Shown: one piece after another, positions 22,045-32,442 of the stretch
Position numbering within the stretch: position 1 is the first letter of the stretch
Layout: each line of letters opens with the position of its first letter
Assembly (NCBI GenBank): GCA_009921265.1
Contig: RFYV01000015.1
Span: 1-53,867, forward strand
Reading direction: 5' to 3'
DNA length: 53,867 bases
Source: Betaproteobacteria bacterium
GTDB taxonomy: Bacteria > Pseudomonadota > Gammaproteobacteria > Burkholderiales > Burkholderiaceae_C
Notes under the pieces: generated by a model
What the model was told of the DNA's origin: nothing
What the model saw: only the letters and a program-made list of their open reading frames with translations
Databases searched by the model: none
Position numbers and translations under genes: made by a program

Positions 22045-23034
22045 TTATTGAATTGCGTCAGTGCTCGGCGGCTGCAAACCTGCAGGTATAGAAAAAATTT
22101 GATCTGTATCAATGGGATCAAAGCTATATTGAAGACCACAAAAATCGCAACCCACCTCAATATTGTCTCGTTCTTGCAAAATACTTTGCGCCTCCTCTTG
22201 ACCCAATCCTCGAATCATTTGACTCACACGCTCTCGACTGCACGAGCATGAAAATCGAGGTGCTGTATCCTCCACCTGTGGCTCAAATCGACGCACATTT
22301 TCTTGCCAAAACAAACGATGCAAAAGTGCGTTGGCGTCCAAACTCAAAAGTTCTTCACGCGTGAGGCTTGACGCCAAAATCGAAATGCGCCGATAGTCTT
22401 CATTTTTTCCAATCGCATCTTCATCACGAAGCACATGATGTGCAGATAAATTATTTTGTCCTTGCATGGGCATGCGTTGAATCAACAAACCCGCCGCCAC
22501 TTCATCGTTGGCGGCCAAGATCAATGTCGTGTCGAGTTGTTCGCTTTGCAACATGTAATGCTCAATCACTTTTTGAAATTGGTCAATGGGTTGCTTGTTA
22601 TCATCAAACAAAGGAACAACGCCTTGATAGGGTTGTTGACCTGGATGTCTTTTGAGCGGATCCAAGGTGATGGCGCATTTACCTTGATTGTTTTGATTGA
22701 CCATCTGACTTAACGACGCCGTTTCATCAAGCGTGCCAACCACTTTAGCCGTAGCGCGCAAACTCAAGTCGTTTTGTACCTCGACCACCGCCAACTTAAG
22801 CGGTCCATCGCCAAAAATTTGCAAAACCAAAGCGCCTTCGAAACGAATGTTGGCTTGCATCAAAACTGCACCTGCAGTCATTTCGCCAAGCAACTGCCGA
22901 ACTGCTTGTGGATATGCGCCCGTTTCTGCGTTTTGCGCGCGGCGTTGCAAAATTTCTTTCCATGCATCGGTTAAGCGAAGCAAAATTCCACGTACAGGCA
23001 ATCCTTCAAATAAAAATTTGTGCAGTTCAGACAT
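22045..23034 (-). CDS. hslO: redox-regulated chaperone Hsp33
   Basis: A 329-residue holdase activated by oxidation. The N-terminal domain begins MSELHKFLFEGLPVRG. The C-terminal zinc switch has the required four cysteines, a CxC in RFSCSCSRERV and a CxxC in GCDFCGLQYSFD. When zinc is lost and disulphides form, the linker unfolds and binds clients. The start ATG shares one base with the stop of the gamma-carbonic anhydrase gene (TGATG), so the two are probably translated together. Confidence 0.96.
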   Translation of the reverse strand: MSELHKFLFEGLPVRGILLRLTDAWKEILQRRAQNAETGAYPQAVRQLLGEMTAGAVLMQANIRFEGALVLQIFGDGPLKLAVVEVQNDLSLRATAKVVGTLDETASLSQMVNQNNQGKCAITLDPLKRHPGQQPYQGVVPLFDDNKQPIDQFQKVIEHYMLQSEQLDTTLILAANDEVAAGLLIQRMPMQGQNNLSAHHVLRDEDAIGKNEDYRRISILASSLTREELLSLDANALLHRLFWQENVRRFEPQVEDTAPRFSCSCSRERVSQMIRGLGQEEAQSILQERDNIEVGCDFCGLQYSFDPIDTDQIFSIPAGLQPPSTDAIQ

Positions 23035-23558
23035 CAGCTGATTTTTTTTAATGTTTTTTTAAATGACAGCGCATTTTTGACATACCCATCTGTTATAAAA
23101 CGGATGTAATTGATCTCTTCGGTTGTTAATGCTCTAACCACCTTGGCAGGTGTGCCCATGATCATGGACCCATCTGGGAATACTTTTCCCTCGGTGACCA
23201 AGGAATGCGCGCCTACGATACAGTTTTTTCCAATTTTGGCTTCGTTCAAAATCACAGCGCCAATTCCGATGAGACAACCATCGTCAACCGAACATCCATG
23301 CAACATCACCATGTGGCCCACGGTCACGTGTTTGCCAATATGCAGGGGTTTGCCCACGTCTGAGTGCAACACACTGCCATCTTGAATATTGCTGCCTTCT
23401 CCAACGTGGATGTTGTCGTTATCGCCACGCACAATGGCACCAAACCAAATGCTGGAATCGGCAGCCAAAGTGACATTACCCATCACTTGCGCACTATCGG
23501 CGACATACGCAGACGCGTGCATGTCGGGTTTGATCCCTTCAATTTCATAGACAGCCAT
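23034..23558 (-). CDS. gamma-carbonic anhydrase family protein (YrdA/PaaY-like)
   Basis: A 174-residue left-handed beta-helix protein of hexapeptide repeats. It has the family features IWFGAIVRGDNDNIHVGEGSNIQDGSV, then LHSDVG, GHMVMLHGC and GAHSLVTEG, which supply the His ligands of a zinc site (split here into short motifs). Family members include carbonic anhydrases and metal-dependent thioesterases; the activity is not decidable from sequence. It forms a two-gene unit with hslO. Confidence 0.9.
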   Translation of the reverse strand: MAVYEIEGIKPDMHASAYVADSAQVMGNVTLAADSSIWFGAIVRGDNDNIHVGEGSNIQDGSVLHSDVGKPLHIGKHVTVGHMVMLHGCSVDDGCLIGIGAVILNEAKIGKNCIVGAHSLVTEGKVFPDGSMIMGTPAKVVRALTTEEINYIRFITDGYVKNALSFKKTLKKIS

Positions 23559-23597
23559 AACAATCCTTGTTTTTTTGAACTCCCTACAATTGTAAGG

Positions 23598-24395
23598 ATG
23601 GAATCACGTCAATCCGCCTTAGAGGCTTTATGCACCGCAAACCCCAGTGAAAAAGTACTGGCTGTAGCTCAACTGTGGCGTTCTCACGCCCAAACGGGTT
23701 GGGATCTTCAAAAAAAATGGGATCAACCTTTGTCGCCTTTTCCTGGAAGACCATCCAAGCCCACCTTAAAGCCACCCAAAGACGTTCCACTGCGTTCGGT
23801 TCATACGCATCTAGGAATGAGCGCATTGATCCATGCGGTATGTCACATCGAATTCAATGCCATCAATTTGGCCTTGGATGCCGTTTGGCGTTTTGAAAAA
23901 ATGCCGCCAAACTTTTATACCGATTGGTTGCGCGTGGCCTACGAGGAGTCCACTCATTTTGAAATGCTCAATCAACTACTCATACAAATGGACTGCCGTT
24001 ATGGTGACTTTGATGCGCACGATGGTTTGTGGTCGATGTGTGAAAAAACGTCTCATGACATTTTGGCTCGCATGGCCTTGGTTCCTCGCACTTTAGAAGC
24101 ACGAGGTTTGGACGCCACACCACTGATTCAAGCTAAATTAAAAAAATCCAATTCGCCATTTGCACAAAAAGCCATACAAATTTTGGACGTGATCTTGGAA
24201 GAAGAAGTGGGCCACGTTGCCATTGGCAACCATTGGTATGCCCATCTATGCGAGCAACAAGGCAAGGATCCCATTCAACTGTATGCCGAGTTGGTAAAAA
24301 CCTATGAGGCCCCTAAACTCAAACCACCTTTCAATCAAAGCGCACGAAAACGCGCGGGTTTCAGCGATCAAGAATTGCTTTGGCTAGAGTCTTGA
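23598..24395 (+). CDS. DUF455 ferritin-like protein
   Basis: A 265-residue protein starting MESRQSALEALCTANPSEK at the ATG 23598; the upstream open frame is antisense to the carbonic anhydrase gene. The family shows Glu/His-rich helices of the ferritin type, here HIEFNAINLALD, YEESTHFEMLN and EEEVGHVAIGNHW, which could bind a di-iron centre as in MiaE-like monooxygenases. The function is unknown. It is divergent from the gamma-carbonic anhydrase gene with 39 bases between starts, and ends three bases from xerD. Confidence 0.85.
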   Translation: MESRQSALEALCTANPSEKVLAVAQLWRSHAQTGWDLQKKWDQPLSPFPGRPSKPTLKPPKDVPLRSVHTHLGMSALIHAVCHIEFNAINLALDAVWRFEKMPPNFYTDWLRVAYEESTHFEMLNQLLIQMDCRYGDFDAHDGLWSMCEKTSHDILARMALVPRTLEARGLDATPLIQAKLKKSNSPFAQKAIQILDVILEEEVGHVAIGNHWYAHLCEQQGKDPIQLYAELVKTYEAPKLKPPFNQSARKRAGFSDQELLWLES

Positions 24396-24398
24396 ACA

Positions 24399-25346
24399 TC
24401 AACCTCTGGGGTGGTGTTGCGAATGCAAAGACTTGAGTCTTTCACGTGCCACGTGCGTATAAATAGTAGTGGTAGAAATATCGGCGTGACCCAACAACAT
24501 TTGCACCGCACGCAAATCGGCACCGTGATTGAGCAAGTGCGTTGCAAACGCGTGGCGCAATGTATGAGGCGAAACATGCGAAGTGATTCCCGCCATCAAT
24601 GCATATCGATGAACCACCTTCCAAAACATCATGCGTGACATTGCTTTCCCGTGATGCGTGACAAACAAATCTTCTGAAATTTTTTGATTGAGTAGTTGAG
24701 CCCTCGCTGTGTCTAAATATTTTTTGAGCCAATCACCCGCCACCTGACCAAAGGGCACCAATCTTTCTTTATTACCTTTGCCAATCACGCGCAAGACGTT
24801 ATCTCTCAAGCTCACTTCAAAACTTTTGAGATGAATCAATTCACTCACGCGAAGACCGCTTGCATAAAGCAACTCCAGCATCGCGCGATCGCGCAATCCA
24901 ATCAAGGTTTGAGTATCGGGCGATTCGAGCATGGCCTCTACTTGCGACTCGGTGAGTGTTTTGGGAACCCGCAAAGGTGTTTTGGCATGAATCAGTTTGA
25001 GAGTGGGATCTTGTTGCGTGAATCCTTCTCGGTTCGCCCAACGGTAAAAACGCCTTAAAACAGTCAGACGCCGATTGGCACTGGTTGCACGTGTTTGTGA
25101 ATGGCGTTGCGCAAAATAAGTTTGAAGATGCGGTTCTTGCGCTAAATAAAGTGTGAGGCCTTGAGGGATCAGCCATAAAGAGAGATGGGTCAGGTCTCGG
25201 CGATAAGCAGCCAAAGTATTGGCAGACAACCCGTCCTCTAACCATAGTGCATCAATAAAAATATCGATGCTTGAATCAGGTTGTAGGGGTTGGTCTGATA
25301 CCGACTCAAGCCCAGTTGATTTATTCGAGCTTGAGTTTTTGCTCAT
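24399..25346 (-). CDS. xerD: site-specific tyrosine recombinase XerD
   Basis: A 315-residue recombinase that with XerC resolves chromosome dimers at dif. The N-terminal SAM-like core-binding domain ([13 protein letters not shown]) is followed by the catalytic domain with Arg in [11 protein letters not shown], Lys in [27 protein letters not shown] and the Tyr nucleophile in [14 protein letters not shown]. The last motif resembles XerD more than XerC. A Ser/Asn-rich N-terminal extension of about 25 residues is unusual. Its start lies 26 bases inside the 3' end of the preceding Bug gene. Confidence 0.92.
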   Translation of the reverse strand: MSKNSSSNKSTGLESVSDQPLQPDSSIDIFIDALWLEDGLSANTLAAYRRDLTHLSLWLIPQGLTLYLAQEPHLQTYFAQRHSQTRATSANRRLTVLRRFYRWANREGFTQQDPTLKLIHAKTPLRVPKTLTESQVEAMLESPDTQTLIGLRDRAMLELLYASGLRVSELIHLKSFEVSLRDNVLRVIGKGNKERLVPFGQVAGDWLKKYLDTARAQLLNQKISEDLFVTHHGKAMSRMMFWKVVHRYALMAGITSHVSPHTLRHAFATHLLNHGADLRAVQMLLGHADISTTTIYTHVARERLKSLHSQHHPRG

Positions 25347-26283
25347 TCACCACCTTTTTGTACACATCAAGCTCTGCTTTGATTTGTACGGCAAACTGCT
25401 CAGGTGTGTTGCCAATAATGATAGAACCCGTGTCTTCGATACGCTTGCGAACGGCAGGATCTTTGAGCGCTTCTCTGACGCCATAGTTGATTTTGTCAAC
25501 GATGTCACGTGGCAAACCTTTGGGTCCATAAATACCGTAATAGGCCATGCGATTAACAGACTCCAAGCCCACCTCTTTGAATGTGGGAACCATTGGAAGG
25601 GCGGCCAATCGCTGTGGAGCAGCAACCACAATAGGGACTAAGCGATTGTCTTTGATGAAGGGCAAGGCAGAAGGCAGGTTGTCAAAAATCATAGGAACTT
25701 GACCCGCCACCGTGTCGTTGAGTGCAGGGCCCGCTCCACGATAAGGAATATGCGTAATGTAAGTGCCTGACAATGTTTTGAACAACTCCATTTGTAAGTG
25801 ACCAATACCGCCCGTGCCTGATGAAGAAAAGGAATACTTACCAGGGTTGCGTTTAACAACGTCAAGAAATGATTTGTAATCTTTGGCTGGCATCGACGGA
25901 TGAACCGCAATGACGTTAGGCGTGGCCGCAATATTAATAATAGGGGTGAAATCAGTGAGGGGGTTGTAAGGAATTTTGGGATTGATCGCGGGATTGGCCG
26001 CCGTTGTTGAAACCGTTGCAACGCCAAGGCTATAACCATCGGGAGAGGCATTTGCTGTTTCGAGTGCGCCCACCACACCACCGCCACCTGCTTTGTTTTC
26101 AACAACCACCGTTTGTCCCAGGGCCTTGCCTAAAGGCTCAGCGATGACACGGGCAATGATATCGGTGGTGCCACCAGGTGCAAATGGAACTTGCAACTTG
26201 ATAACCTTGTTGGGATAGGCTTGTGCAAAAACTGAAGCACTAAAAATCAATGCGCTGATAAAAAGAAGTAGGCGACGAATCAT
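25321..26283 (-). CDS. Bug-family (TctC) periplasmic solute-binding protein
   Basis: A 320-residue protein of the tripartite tricarboxylate transporter receptor family. The ATG at 26283 is chosen because GGAG lies seven bases upstream and the protein then starts with the signal peptide [20 protein letters not shown]. The mature part has the Bug hallmarks [32 protein letters not shown] and [13 protein letters not shown]. No TctA/TctB membrane genes are adjacent, as is usual for the many orphan Bug proteins of Burkholderiales. Ligand unknown, probably a carboxylate. Divergent from the AEC carrier. Confidence 0.93.
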   Translation of the reverse strand: MIRRLLLFISALIFSASVFAQAYPNKVIKLQVPFAPGGTTDIIARVIAEPLGKALGQTVVVENKAGGGGVVGALETANASPDGYSLGVATVSTTAANPAINPKIPYNPLTDFTPIINIAATPNVIAVHPSMPAKDYKSFLDVVKRNPGKYSFSSSGTGGIGHLQMELFKTLSGTYITHIPYRGAGPALNDTVAGQVPMIFDNLPSALPFIKDNRLVPIVVAAPQRLAALPMVPTFKEVGLESVNRMAYYGIYGPKGLPRDIVDKINYGVREALKDPAVRKRIEDTGSIIIGNTPEQFAVQIKAELDVYKKVVNEQKLKLE

Positions 26284-26431
26284 TACGTTACTCCGAGAGT
26301 TCGATTGAAATAGCAAAGGAACTAATACTCTAGACCTTGCTGATTAACATACAAGCATAAACGATTTTATTGCAATAATACAAAAAATATTCACTTCATC
26401 TCTCATTCTGAGATGCTGTATCCTCTCATCC

Positions 26432-27334
26432 GTGAATTACGCTCAACTTCTATTTCCTGACTTCTCGATGATTCTTTGCGGTTATTTGCTGTGTCGCTAC
26501 ACAGCACTGGATCGAACCATATGGTCGCAAGTCGAGAGTTTGGTTTATTATTTTTTATTTCCCGTGTTGTTATTTCACTCGATTGTGAAATCCCCAATCG
26601 ACCTGGATGCCAGCAGCTTTATCATTTCTGGCGTTGTCTTGGGACTTTCGGGCATTTTATTGAGTTACGCCTTACCTTATATTCCATTGATCAAAAACAA
26701 CATCGACCTTCGCGATCATGCATGCAGCTCGCAAGTTGGATTTCGTTTCAACTCATTCATTGCGTTGGCCTTGGTTGATCGCTTGCTGGGCGCTCCAGGT
26801 TTATTGTTACTCGCTTTATTAATTGGATTTTGTGTACCCATGTTTAATATTGCTGCAGTCTGGCCCATGGCCAAACACGGAAAGAGTCATTTTTTATCAG
26901 AGTTACTTAAAAATCCATTGGTGGTGGGCACTGTTTTAGGCCTGACAGCCAATTTAAGTGGGATTCAAGTTCCGACTTTGTTGGAGCCCACATTGAATCG
27001 CATTGGAAGTTCTTCTATTGCATTGGGTTTGATGGCTGCAGGCGCAGGATTGGAGTTGAAAATGCTCAATCATCAAAAAACATTGGGCGTGAGTTTGCTG
27101 ACAATCAGGCATTTGATACTTCCTTTTTTGGCCTGGGGATTAGCTCGATGGTTTTCTTTGGATGCAACGCAAACAACCGTATTACTCACTTTTTCTGCAT
27201 TACCCACGGCATCGACTTGCTATGTACTGGCCGTCAGAATGGGCTACAACGGCCCTTATGTTGCAGGCCTGGTTACCCTATCGACGCTTTGCGGAATGGC
27301 CAGCCTCACACTGGCACTGGGTTTGTTGCAATAA
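26432..27334 (+). CDS. AEC-family (auxin efflux carrier-like) membrane transporter
   Basis: A 300-residue integral membrane protein with GTG start (MNYAQLLFPDFSMILCGYLL). About ten hydrophobic segments are visible, in two halves of five, with FNSFIALALVDRL in the middle and a C-terminal half beginning LKNPLVVGTVLGL. Characterised bacterial AEC proteins carry malonate, malate or similar organic acids; here the substrate is unknown. The divergent Bug protein, also probably a carboxylate binder, suggests organic acid use but does not prove a link. Confidence 0.88.
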   Translation: MNYAQLLFPDFSMILCGYLLCRYTALDRTIWSQVESLVYYFLFPVLLFHSIVKSPIDLDASSFIISGVVLGLSGILLSYALPYIPLIKNNIDLRDHACSSQVGFRFNSFIALALVDRLLGAPGLLLLALLIGFCVPMFNIAAVWPMAKHGKSHFLSELLKNPLVVGTVLGLTANLSGIQVPTLLEPTLNRIGSSSIALGLMAAGAGLELKMLNHQKTLGVSLLTIRHLILPFLAWGLARWFSLDATQTTVLLTFSALPTASTCYVLAVRMGYNGPYVAGLVTLSTLCGMASLTLALGLLQ

Positions 27335-27337
27335 ATA

Positions 27338-28393
27338 TTAAACAACCACTGGCTCTGGTTCAAGAAGAATACCAAAACGCTCATAAACACTGGTTTGAAT
27401 GGCTTTGGCCAATGTCATGACTTCACCGCCCGTGCAGGGCTCTTTAATGCCACCTTTGTTAATCAAGACCAACGCTTGTTTGTCGTACACCGCTGCATTG
27501 CCGACTGATTTACCTCTCCAACCACAGGATTCAATGAGCCAAGCGGCGGCTAATTTATGTGATCCGTCGACCATGACGTAATGAACCAACTTGGGTTCTC
27601 GTGCAATGATGTCGGCGCATTGAACAGGGGTGACGGTTGGATTTTTAAAAAAACTACCCGCGTTGCCTACTCGCGATGGATTAGGCAGTTTGTTGCGTCG
27701 AATGGCGCAAACCCAATCAAAAATTTGCTTTGCATCTGGATTGTTTATTTTTGTTTCATCGACTTTTTTTTGTAAATCGGTGTAGCTGATCTCGGGGCGC
27801 CATTGCTTGGATAAGCGAAATCGCACACGCGTAATCAGCGCTCGCCCTGCAAGGCCCAAATTTTTGGATGAAGCACCAGGCGCATGTTTAAACACTGAAT
27901 CGCGGTAACCAAAACCACATTGCGCAGCTTCAAGCGTCATGGCTTGCCCTGTTTGCAAGTCAATCGCGTCCAACGAATCAAATCGATCTTGCAGCTCAAC
28001 ACCATAAGCACCGATGTTTTGAACGGGACAGGCGCCGACACAACCAGGAATCATCGCCATGTTTTCGAGTCCTGTGTAGCCATTTGCAAGTGTCCACTCT
28101 ACAAATTCATGCCAATTTTCGCCCGCACTGGCCTCAATCAACCAAGATTTGCTGTCCTCAACGACCAAGCGTTTGCCCATCAACTCAACTTTGAGCACCA
28201 GTTGTTTGACGTCCGCGGTCAAAACAATGTTGCTTCCTCCGCCCAAAATAAATTTGGGAAGATCGCGCAAGGCGGGTTGAGCGAGCAATTCATCCAGGTC
28301 AGAGACTTGGCGGATACGCACCAACTGCAAGGCCTTGGCAGAAATACCAAAGGTGTTATAGGGTTGGAGGGGTACATTAGTTTCGATATTCAT
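27338..28393 (-). CDS. murB: UDP-N-acetylenolpyruvoylglucosamine reductase
   Basis: A 351-residue FAD enzyme reducing UDP-GlcNAc-enolpyruvate to UDP-MurNAc in peptidoglycan synthesis. Motifs: NTFGISAKA near the N-terminus, [12 protein letters not shown] (FAD pyrophosphate site), [28 protein letters not shown] and the catalytic Ser in [10 protein letters not shown]. The YRDS element with the following loop marks the type I (E. coli-like) form. Its end lies three bases from the convergent AEC gene; its start is divergent from yajQ with 38 bases between. Confidence 0.96.
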   Translation of the reverse strand: MNIETNVPLQPYNTFGISAKALQLVRIRQVSDLDELLAQPALRDLPKFILGGGSNIVLTADVKQLVLKVELMGKRLVVEDSKSWLIEASAGENWHEFVEWTLANGYTGLENMAMIPGCVGACPVQNIGAYGVELQDRFDSLDAIDLQTGQAMTLEAAQCGFGYRDSVFKHAPGASSKNLGLAGRALITRVRFRLSKQWRPEISYTDLQKKVDETKINNPDAKQIFDWVCAIRRNKLPNPSRVGNAGSFFKNPTVTPVQCADIIAREPKLVHYVMVDGSHKLAAAWLIESCGWRGKSVGNAAVYDKQALVLINKGGIKEPCTGGEVMTLAKAIQTSVYERFGILLEPEPVVV

Positions 28394-28431
28394 GGGAGAA
28401 TTGTCGCATCGTCAACCCACTATGCCAAATC

Positions 28432-28917
28432 ATGCCTTCTTTTGACACCGTTTGTGAAGCCAACCTGGTTGAAGTAAAAAATGCGGTCGACAACACCGCC
28501 AAAGAAATCGCCACGAGATTTGACTTCAAAGGCACCAGTGCCGCCATCGATATCAAGGAACACGAAATCACACTCACAGGCGACAGTGATTTTCAATTGA
28601 GCCAAATCGACGACATCTTGCGAAACAAACTCACCAAACGAGCGGTAGATGTGCGCTTTTTGGAAAAAGGAACGGTTCAAAAAATTGGCGGCGATAAAGT
28701 CAAACAAGTCGTTAAAATCAAAAACGGTATCGCAACCGAAGACGGGAAAAAAATACAACGCTTAATCAAAGACAGCAAATTGAAAGTACAAGCGTCGATT
28801 CAAGGCCATGCGGTGCGCGTCACAGGCGCAAAACGCGATGATTTGCAAGAAACCATGGCGTTGATTAAAAAAGATTTGTCCGATTTGCCCTTGAGCTTTG
28901 ATAATTTCAGAGACTGA
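28432..28917 (+). CDS. yajQ: YajQ family protein (nucleotide / c-di-GMP-binding)
   Basis: A 161-residue protein beginning [20 protein letters not shown] with the conserved [11 protein letters not shown] and the C-terminal [20 protein letters not shown]. It folds as two ferredoxin-like halves in known structures. Some members bind cyclic di-GMP and act as transcription co-factors in Xanthomonas relatives; a role here is not shown. It lies alone between murB (divergent) and plsY (convergent). Confidence 0.95.
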   Translation: MPSFDTVCEANLVEVKNAVDNTAKEIATRFDFKGTSAAIDIKEHEITLTGDSDFQLSQIDDILRNKLTKRAVDVRFLEKGTVQKIGGDKVKQVVKIKNGIATEDGKKIQRLIKDSKLKVQASIQGHAVRVTGAKRDDLQETMALIKKDLSDLPLSFDNFRD

Positions 28918-28948
28918 AAAATCAAGCTTCTTTTTTTGAAGCGATTTT
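28918..28948 (+). terminator. putative terminator after yajQ
   Basis: AAAATC-(AA)-GCTTC, loop of seven T, GAAGC-GATTTT forms an 11-pair stem with a two-base bulge, then TTTG. It overlaps the last codons of the convergent plsY and could act in either direction. The A/T content makes this moderate evidence. Confidence 0.45.
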
Positions 28949-29554
28949 TGATTCTTCACCAGCCAAGAGCCGAATAATATTTTCTTTGTGACGAATCACC
29001 AACAAAATACACATGATCACCAAAGACAAAGCGATCATGTTTTCTGCATACCACGCCACTCGATGCCCCATTAGATAGTAGATCGGTGCAAACACCGCAC
29101 TGGCCAATGCGGCCAGCGAAGAATATCTAAAAAAGTAAACAATGATGATCCATGTGGCCATGGTCGCCAAACCCAAAAACGGGTCAACGCCAAACAAAAC
29201 ACCTGCGGCCGTTGCAACGCCTTTTCCCCCCTTGAATTTAAAAAACACAGGCCACAAGTGACCCAAAAATGCAGCCAAGGCAACAGCTGCAACGGTGACG
29301 GGCCCCAATCCATGAGCAGACCCAAAGAGTTGCACCAAATAAACAGGCAACCATCCTTTGACAACATCCAAAAGCAAAGTGAGAACGGCCGCCAACTTAT
29401 TTCCTGATCTCAAGACATTGGTTGCACCCGGATTTTTACTGCCATACGTGCGTGGGTCGTTAAGACCCATCACACGACTGATCACGACAGCAAATGAAAG
29501 CGAACCGATCAAATAACTCAAAAGTATCGCTGCAAGAGAATACAAAAATAACAT
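28922..29554 (-). CDS. plsY: glycerol-3-phosphate acyltransferase PlsY
   Basis: A 210-residue membrane enzyme acylating glycerol 3-phosphate from acyl-phosphate, the first step of phospholipid synthesis. I take the ATG at 29554 (MLFLYSLAAILLSYLIGSL). The three active-site motifs are present: GSLSFAVVISR, GSKNPGATNVLR and, near the end of the central region, GHLWPVFFKFKGGKGVAT. Five to six membrane helices. The C-terminus ends in a charged tail (EESKIASKKEA). Confidence 0.95.
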   Translation of the reverse strand: MLFLYSLAAILLSYLIGSLSFAVVISRVMGLNDPRTYGSKNPGATNVLRSGNKLAAVLTLLLDVVKGWLPVYLVQLFGSAHGLGPVTVAAVALAAFLGHLWPVFFKFKGGKGVATAAGVLFGVDPFLGLATMATWIIIVYFFRYSSLAALASAVFAPIYYLMGHRVAWYAENMIALSLVIMCILLVIRHKENIIRLLAGEESKIASKKEA

Positions 29555-29581
29555 GAACTCAAACTCCAAACAGGTGACACA

Positions 29582-30643
29582 TCAAACTGCAGGATCTCGA
29601 ATTTCCCATCGAATGGCATCGATGGCTTTTAAAACATCATCTGACAACTGCGTGCCCCATATTTTGATGTTCTCGTCCAATTGCGCCATGCTGGTGACAC
29701 CGATGATGGTGCTCGCAACGCGCCATTGGTTGTAACAAAACGCCAAGGCCATTTGCACAGGCGTAAGTCCATGATCTTTTGCCAATTGGTTGTAACGTCG
29801 TGCGGCGGTGAGCGACTCTGGGCGACCCCATCGTTGTTTTTGTACCGATTCATACCGGCCAATACGTCCATCTTTGGGTGCGTCTGCCCCAGTAAATCCG
29901 CTTTTGTCGTATTTACCTGTGAGCGAACCAAATCCAAGAGGCGAATAAGCAAGCAATGAAATATTGAGACGATGCAAAGATTCATCCAATGCATTTTCTA
30001 CCGTGCGATTTATCAAGCAATACACATTTTGTATGGATGCAATACGTGGCAGACCATGTTGTTCTGCCAATCGAACAAACTCATGCACACCATAAGGCGT
30101 TTCGTTGGATAAACCTATGTATCGCACCTTACCCGCTTTGACAAAACCCGCCAAGGTTTCTAGTTGATCGTGAATACTGGTGGCTGATGTTTCTTTTTTG
30201 GGGTCGTAATACATGTTGCCAAATGCGGGAACATGACGTTCAGGCCAATGAATTTGATACAAGTCGATAACATCGGTTTGTAATCGACGCAAACTGGCTT
30301 CTAAAGAATTTTTCATGTCTTGCGTTGACATGCCAGGATTTGTTCTGACCCATGGCGTTGCACGCGAAGGTCCTGCAATCTTGGTGGCCAAAATAATTTT
30401 TTGACGCATGCTTGGATTTTTTTGAAGCCAACGACCGATGTAGTTTTCGGTTGTCGTAAAAGTATCCGCTTTGGTGGGCACGGGATACATTTCTGCGGTA
30501 TCCATGAAGTTAATTCCACGCTCCACCGCATGACTGAGAATTTGATGAGTGGTGGGTTCATCGACTTGTTCACCAAACGTCATAGTGCCCAAACAAATAG
30601 GAGTCACCATGAGATCGCTTTTTCCGAGTTGTACAGATTTCAT
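29582..30643 (-). CDS. NADP(H)-dependent aldo/keto reductase, Tas-like
   Basis: A 353-residue TIM-barrel oxidoreductase similar to E. coli Tas. The start at 30643 (MKSVQLGKSDLMVTPICLGTMTFG) is preferred to the in-frame ATG at 30655. The catalytic tetrad is visible: Asp and Tyr in MDTAEMYPVP, Lys in ILATKIAG, His in LYQIHWPER. The cofactor site GVTSMAQLDENI is at the C-terminus. The natural substrate is unknown. It lies 27 bases after plsY's start region on the same strand and about 46 bases from the acyl-CoA synthetase. Confidence 0.92.
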   Translation of the reverse strand: MKSVQLGKSDLMVTPICLGTMTFGEQVDEPTTHQILSHAVERGINFMDTAEMYPVPTKADTFTTTENYIGRWLQKNPSMRQKIILATKIAGPSRATPWVRTNPGMSTQDMKNSLEASLRRLQTDVIDLYQIHWPERHVPAFGNMYYDPKKETSATSIHDQLETLAGFVKAGKVRYIGLSNETPYGVHEFVRLAEQHGLPRIASIQNVYCLINRTVENALDESLHRLNISLLAYSPLGFGSLTGKYDKSGFTGADAPKDGRIGRYESVQKQRWGRPESLTAARRYNQLAKDHGLTPVQMALAFCYNQWRVASTIIGVTSMAQLDENIKIWGTQLSDDVLKAIDAIRWEIRDPAV

Positions 30644-30689
30644 TTTTTCTTTCAATCATCAAATATCAAATATGACGCAAGCCGAGAGT

Positions 30690-32414
30690 TTACTTTGCTC
30701 TGGCACGTTCTTCTTCCTGCCGTCTTAAAATATGACGCATCACCTTGCCCGTGGTAGTCATGGGCAGTGCGTCAATGAATTCAATTTCTTTGGGATATTC
30801 ATAGGGCGCCAGCAATTGACGCACATGCGTTTGAAGGTCCGCAATCAACTCATCACTGGCTTGATAGCCCGCCGCTAAAACAACATAGGCTTTGACGAGT
30901 GCACCCCGATCGGCATCGGGCTTGGGTACAACCGCAGAGTTGGCAACCGCAGGATGTTTGACCAAACAATTTTCAATTTCACTCGGACCAATTCGATAAC
31001 CCGCCGATTTAAAAACGTCATCAGCGCGACCCTGGTACCACAAATACCCGTCTGAATCTTGAATAGCGATATCACCTGTTCTGCACCAGTCACCTGTGAA
31101 TTTAGATTGCGTGGCTTTTTGATTTTTCCAATAACCCAAAAAGAAAATTGGATCAGGGTTGCCGTGCACATCACGTTTATGAAGAGCCACTTCGCCTGCA
31201 ACACCCGACTCACATTCGATTCCCAGTTCGTCAATCACGGCAACGCGGTGCCCTGGGTATGAGCGCCCCATGCTCCCTGCTTTTGCAGACCAACCCACAC
31301 CTTGATCTGTTTTTTCATTCATAGCGCAGTTGCCCACGATGTAATTGATTTCTGTTTGACCAAACATTTCATTGACCGTGACTTTGAGTTGATCTTTGCA
31401 ATAAGCAAAGACCGCATCACCCACAGCTTCACCTGCGCTCATGATGGCTTGCAAATTCAATTGGAAGTGATCAGATGGTTTTGGATAAGCCTTCATCATC
31501 GCTTTCAGCGCGGTTGGGAAAATAAAACTGTGCGTGACGCGATGTTGTTGCATGATTGCAAATGCAAGCTCTGGTGAAAAACGCCCATTAAAAGCAACAA
31601 TGGGCAAACCAAAATAAAGCATGGGCAACAAAGCATCCATCAATCCACCCGTCCATGCCCAATCGGCTGGAGACCAAAAAACAGAGGGGTTATGCGGGCG
31701 AAGATTTTCTAGGTGCGTTTGATTTTTATTCAGCGCAAAACCTAACCAATTTTGACTGCAAACAAAACCCGTTAAGTTGCCGATCAATGCCCGATGCGGT
31801 ATCAACGCACCTTTGGGTGGACCCGTGGTACCACTCGTATAAATCAGCAAAGCCGCTTCTTGCGCTTTGGTTGAAACCGCATCAAAAGTTTGCAAATACG
31901 AGCCCATCACATGCGCGTAATCTAAATCGCAGCGATGTCCCGCATCATCGAGTCCAATCACGCATCTCAAAAGCGGGCATTGATCTCTAATACCCAACAC
32001 CGCATCAACGGTTGAATCATCAACAATAGCCACAACGGCTTCGCTATCAAGCAATCGATAAGACAAAGCATCGGGGCCAAACAATTGCGACAACGGCATT
32101 GCCACTGCGCCCATTTGCATCACCGCCATGTAGGCCACTGCGGTTTCAAACCTTTGAGGCAAAACAATCGCGACACGATCAGCACGCTTGACACCCTGTG
32201 CTCTTAAAACATGACTCAATGCGTCAGCTGCCGCTTGCAGTTGCGCAAAAGAATATCGCCGAGCAGGCCCATCGGCTTGATGTTCCATAATCGCAGTTCG
32301 ATCACGCGCATGATCATTTTTTGACCAGCGACGTGCACAGACATCGGCCATGTTAAAAACATTTGGAACATGCCAATGAAATTCTTGCAGCATTTGGACG
32401 TAATTGTCTTGCAT
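30690..32414 (-). CDS. AMP-forming acyl-CoA synthetase
   Basis: A 574-residue adenylate-forming enzyme from the ATG at 32414 (MQDNYVQMLQEFHWH); upstream in-frame starts would reach into the divergent gene. Core motifs: the P-loop-like LLIYTSGTTGPPKGALIPHR, MFGQTEINYIVGN, GDIAIQDSDGYLWYQGRADD and the hinge SAGYRIGPSEIE, with the C-terminal catalytic Lys in PMTTTGKVMRHIL. This layout fits medium-chain or aromatic acyl-CoA synthetases. Substrate unassigned. Divergent from the alpha/beta hydrolase with at most about 30-40 bases between starts. Confidence 0.9.
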   Translation of the reverse strand: MQDNYVQMLQEFHWHVPNVFNMADVCARRWSKNDHARDRTAIMEHQADGPARRYSFAQLQAAADALSHVLRAQGVKRADRVAIVLPQRFETAVAYMAVMQMGAVAMPLSQLFGPDALSYRLLDSEAVVAIVDDSTVDAVLGIRDQCPLLRCVIGLDDAGHRCDLDYAHVMGSYLQTFDAVSTKAQEAALLIYTSGTTGPPKGALIPHRALIGNLTGFVCSQNWLGFALNKNQTHLENLRPHNPSVFWSPADWAWTGGLMDALLPMLYFGLPIVAFNGRFSPELAFAIMQQHRVTHSFIFPTALKAMMKAYPKPSDHFQLNLQAIMSAGEAVGDAVFAYCKDQLKVTVNEMFGQTEINYIVGNCAMNEKTDQGVGWSAKAGSMGRSYPGHRVAVIDELGIECESGVAGEVALHKRDVHGNPDPIFFLGYWKNQKATQSKFTGDWCRTGDIAIQDSDGYLWYQGRADDVFKSAGYRIGPSEIENCLVKHPAVANSAVVPKPDADRGALVKAYVVLAAGYQASDELIADLQTHVRQLLAPYEYPKEIEFIDALPMTTTGKVMRHILRRQEEERARAK

Positions 32415-32442
32415 CGGACCCATCTCTATTTCATCAATCCTT

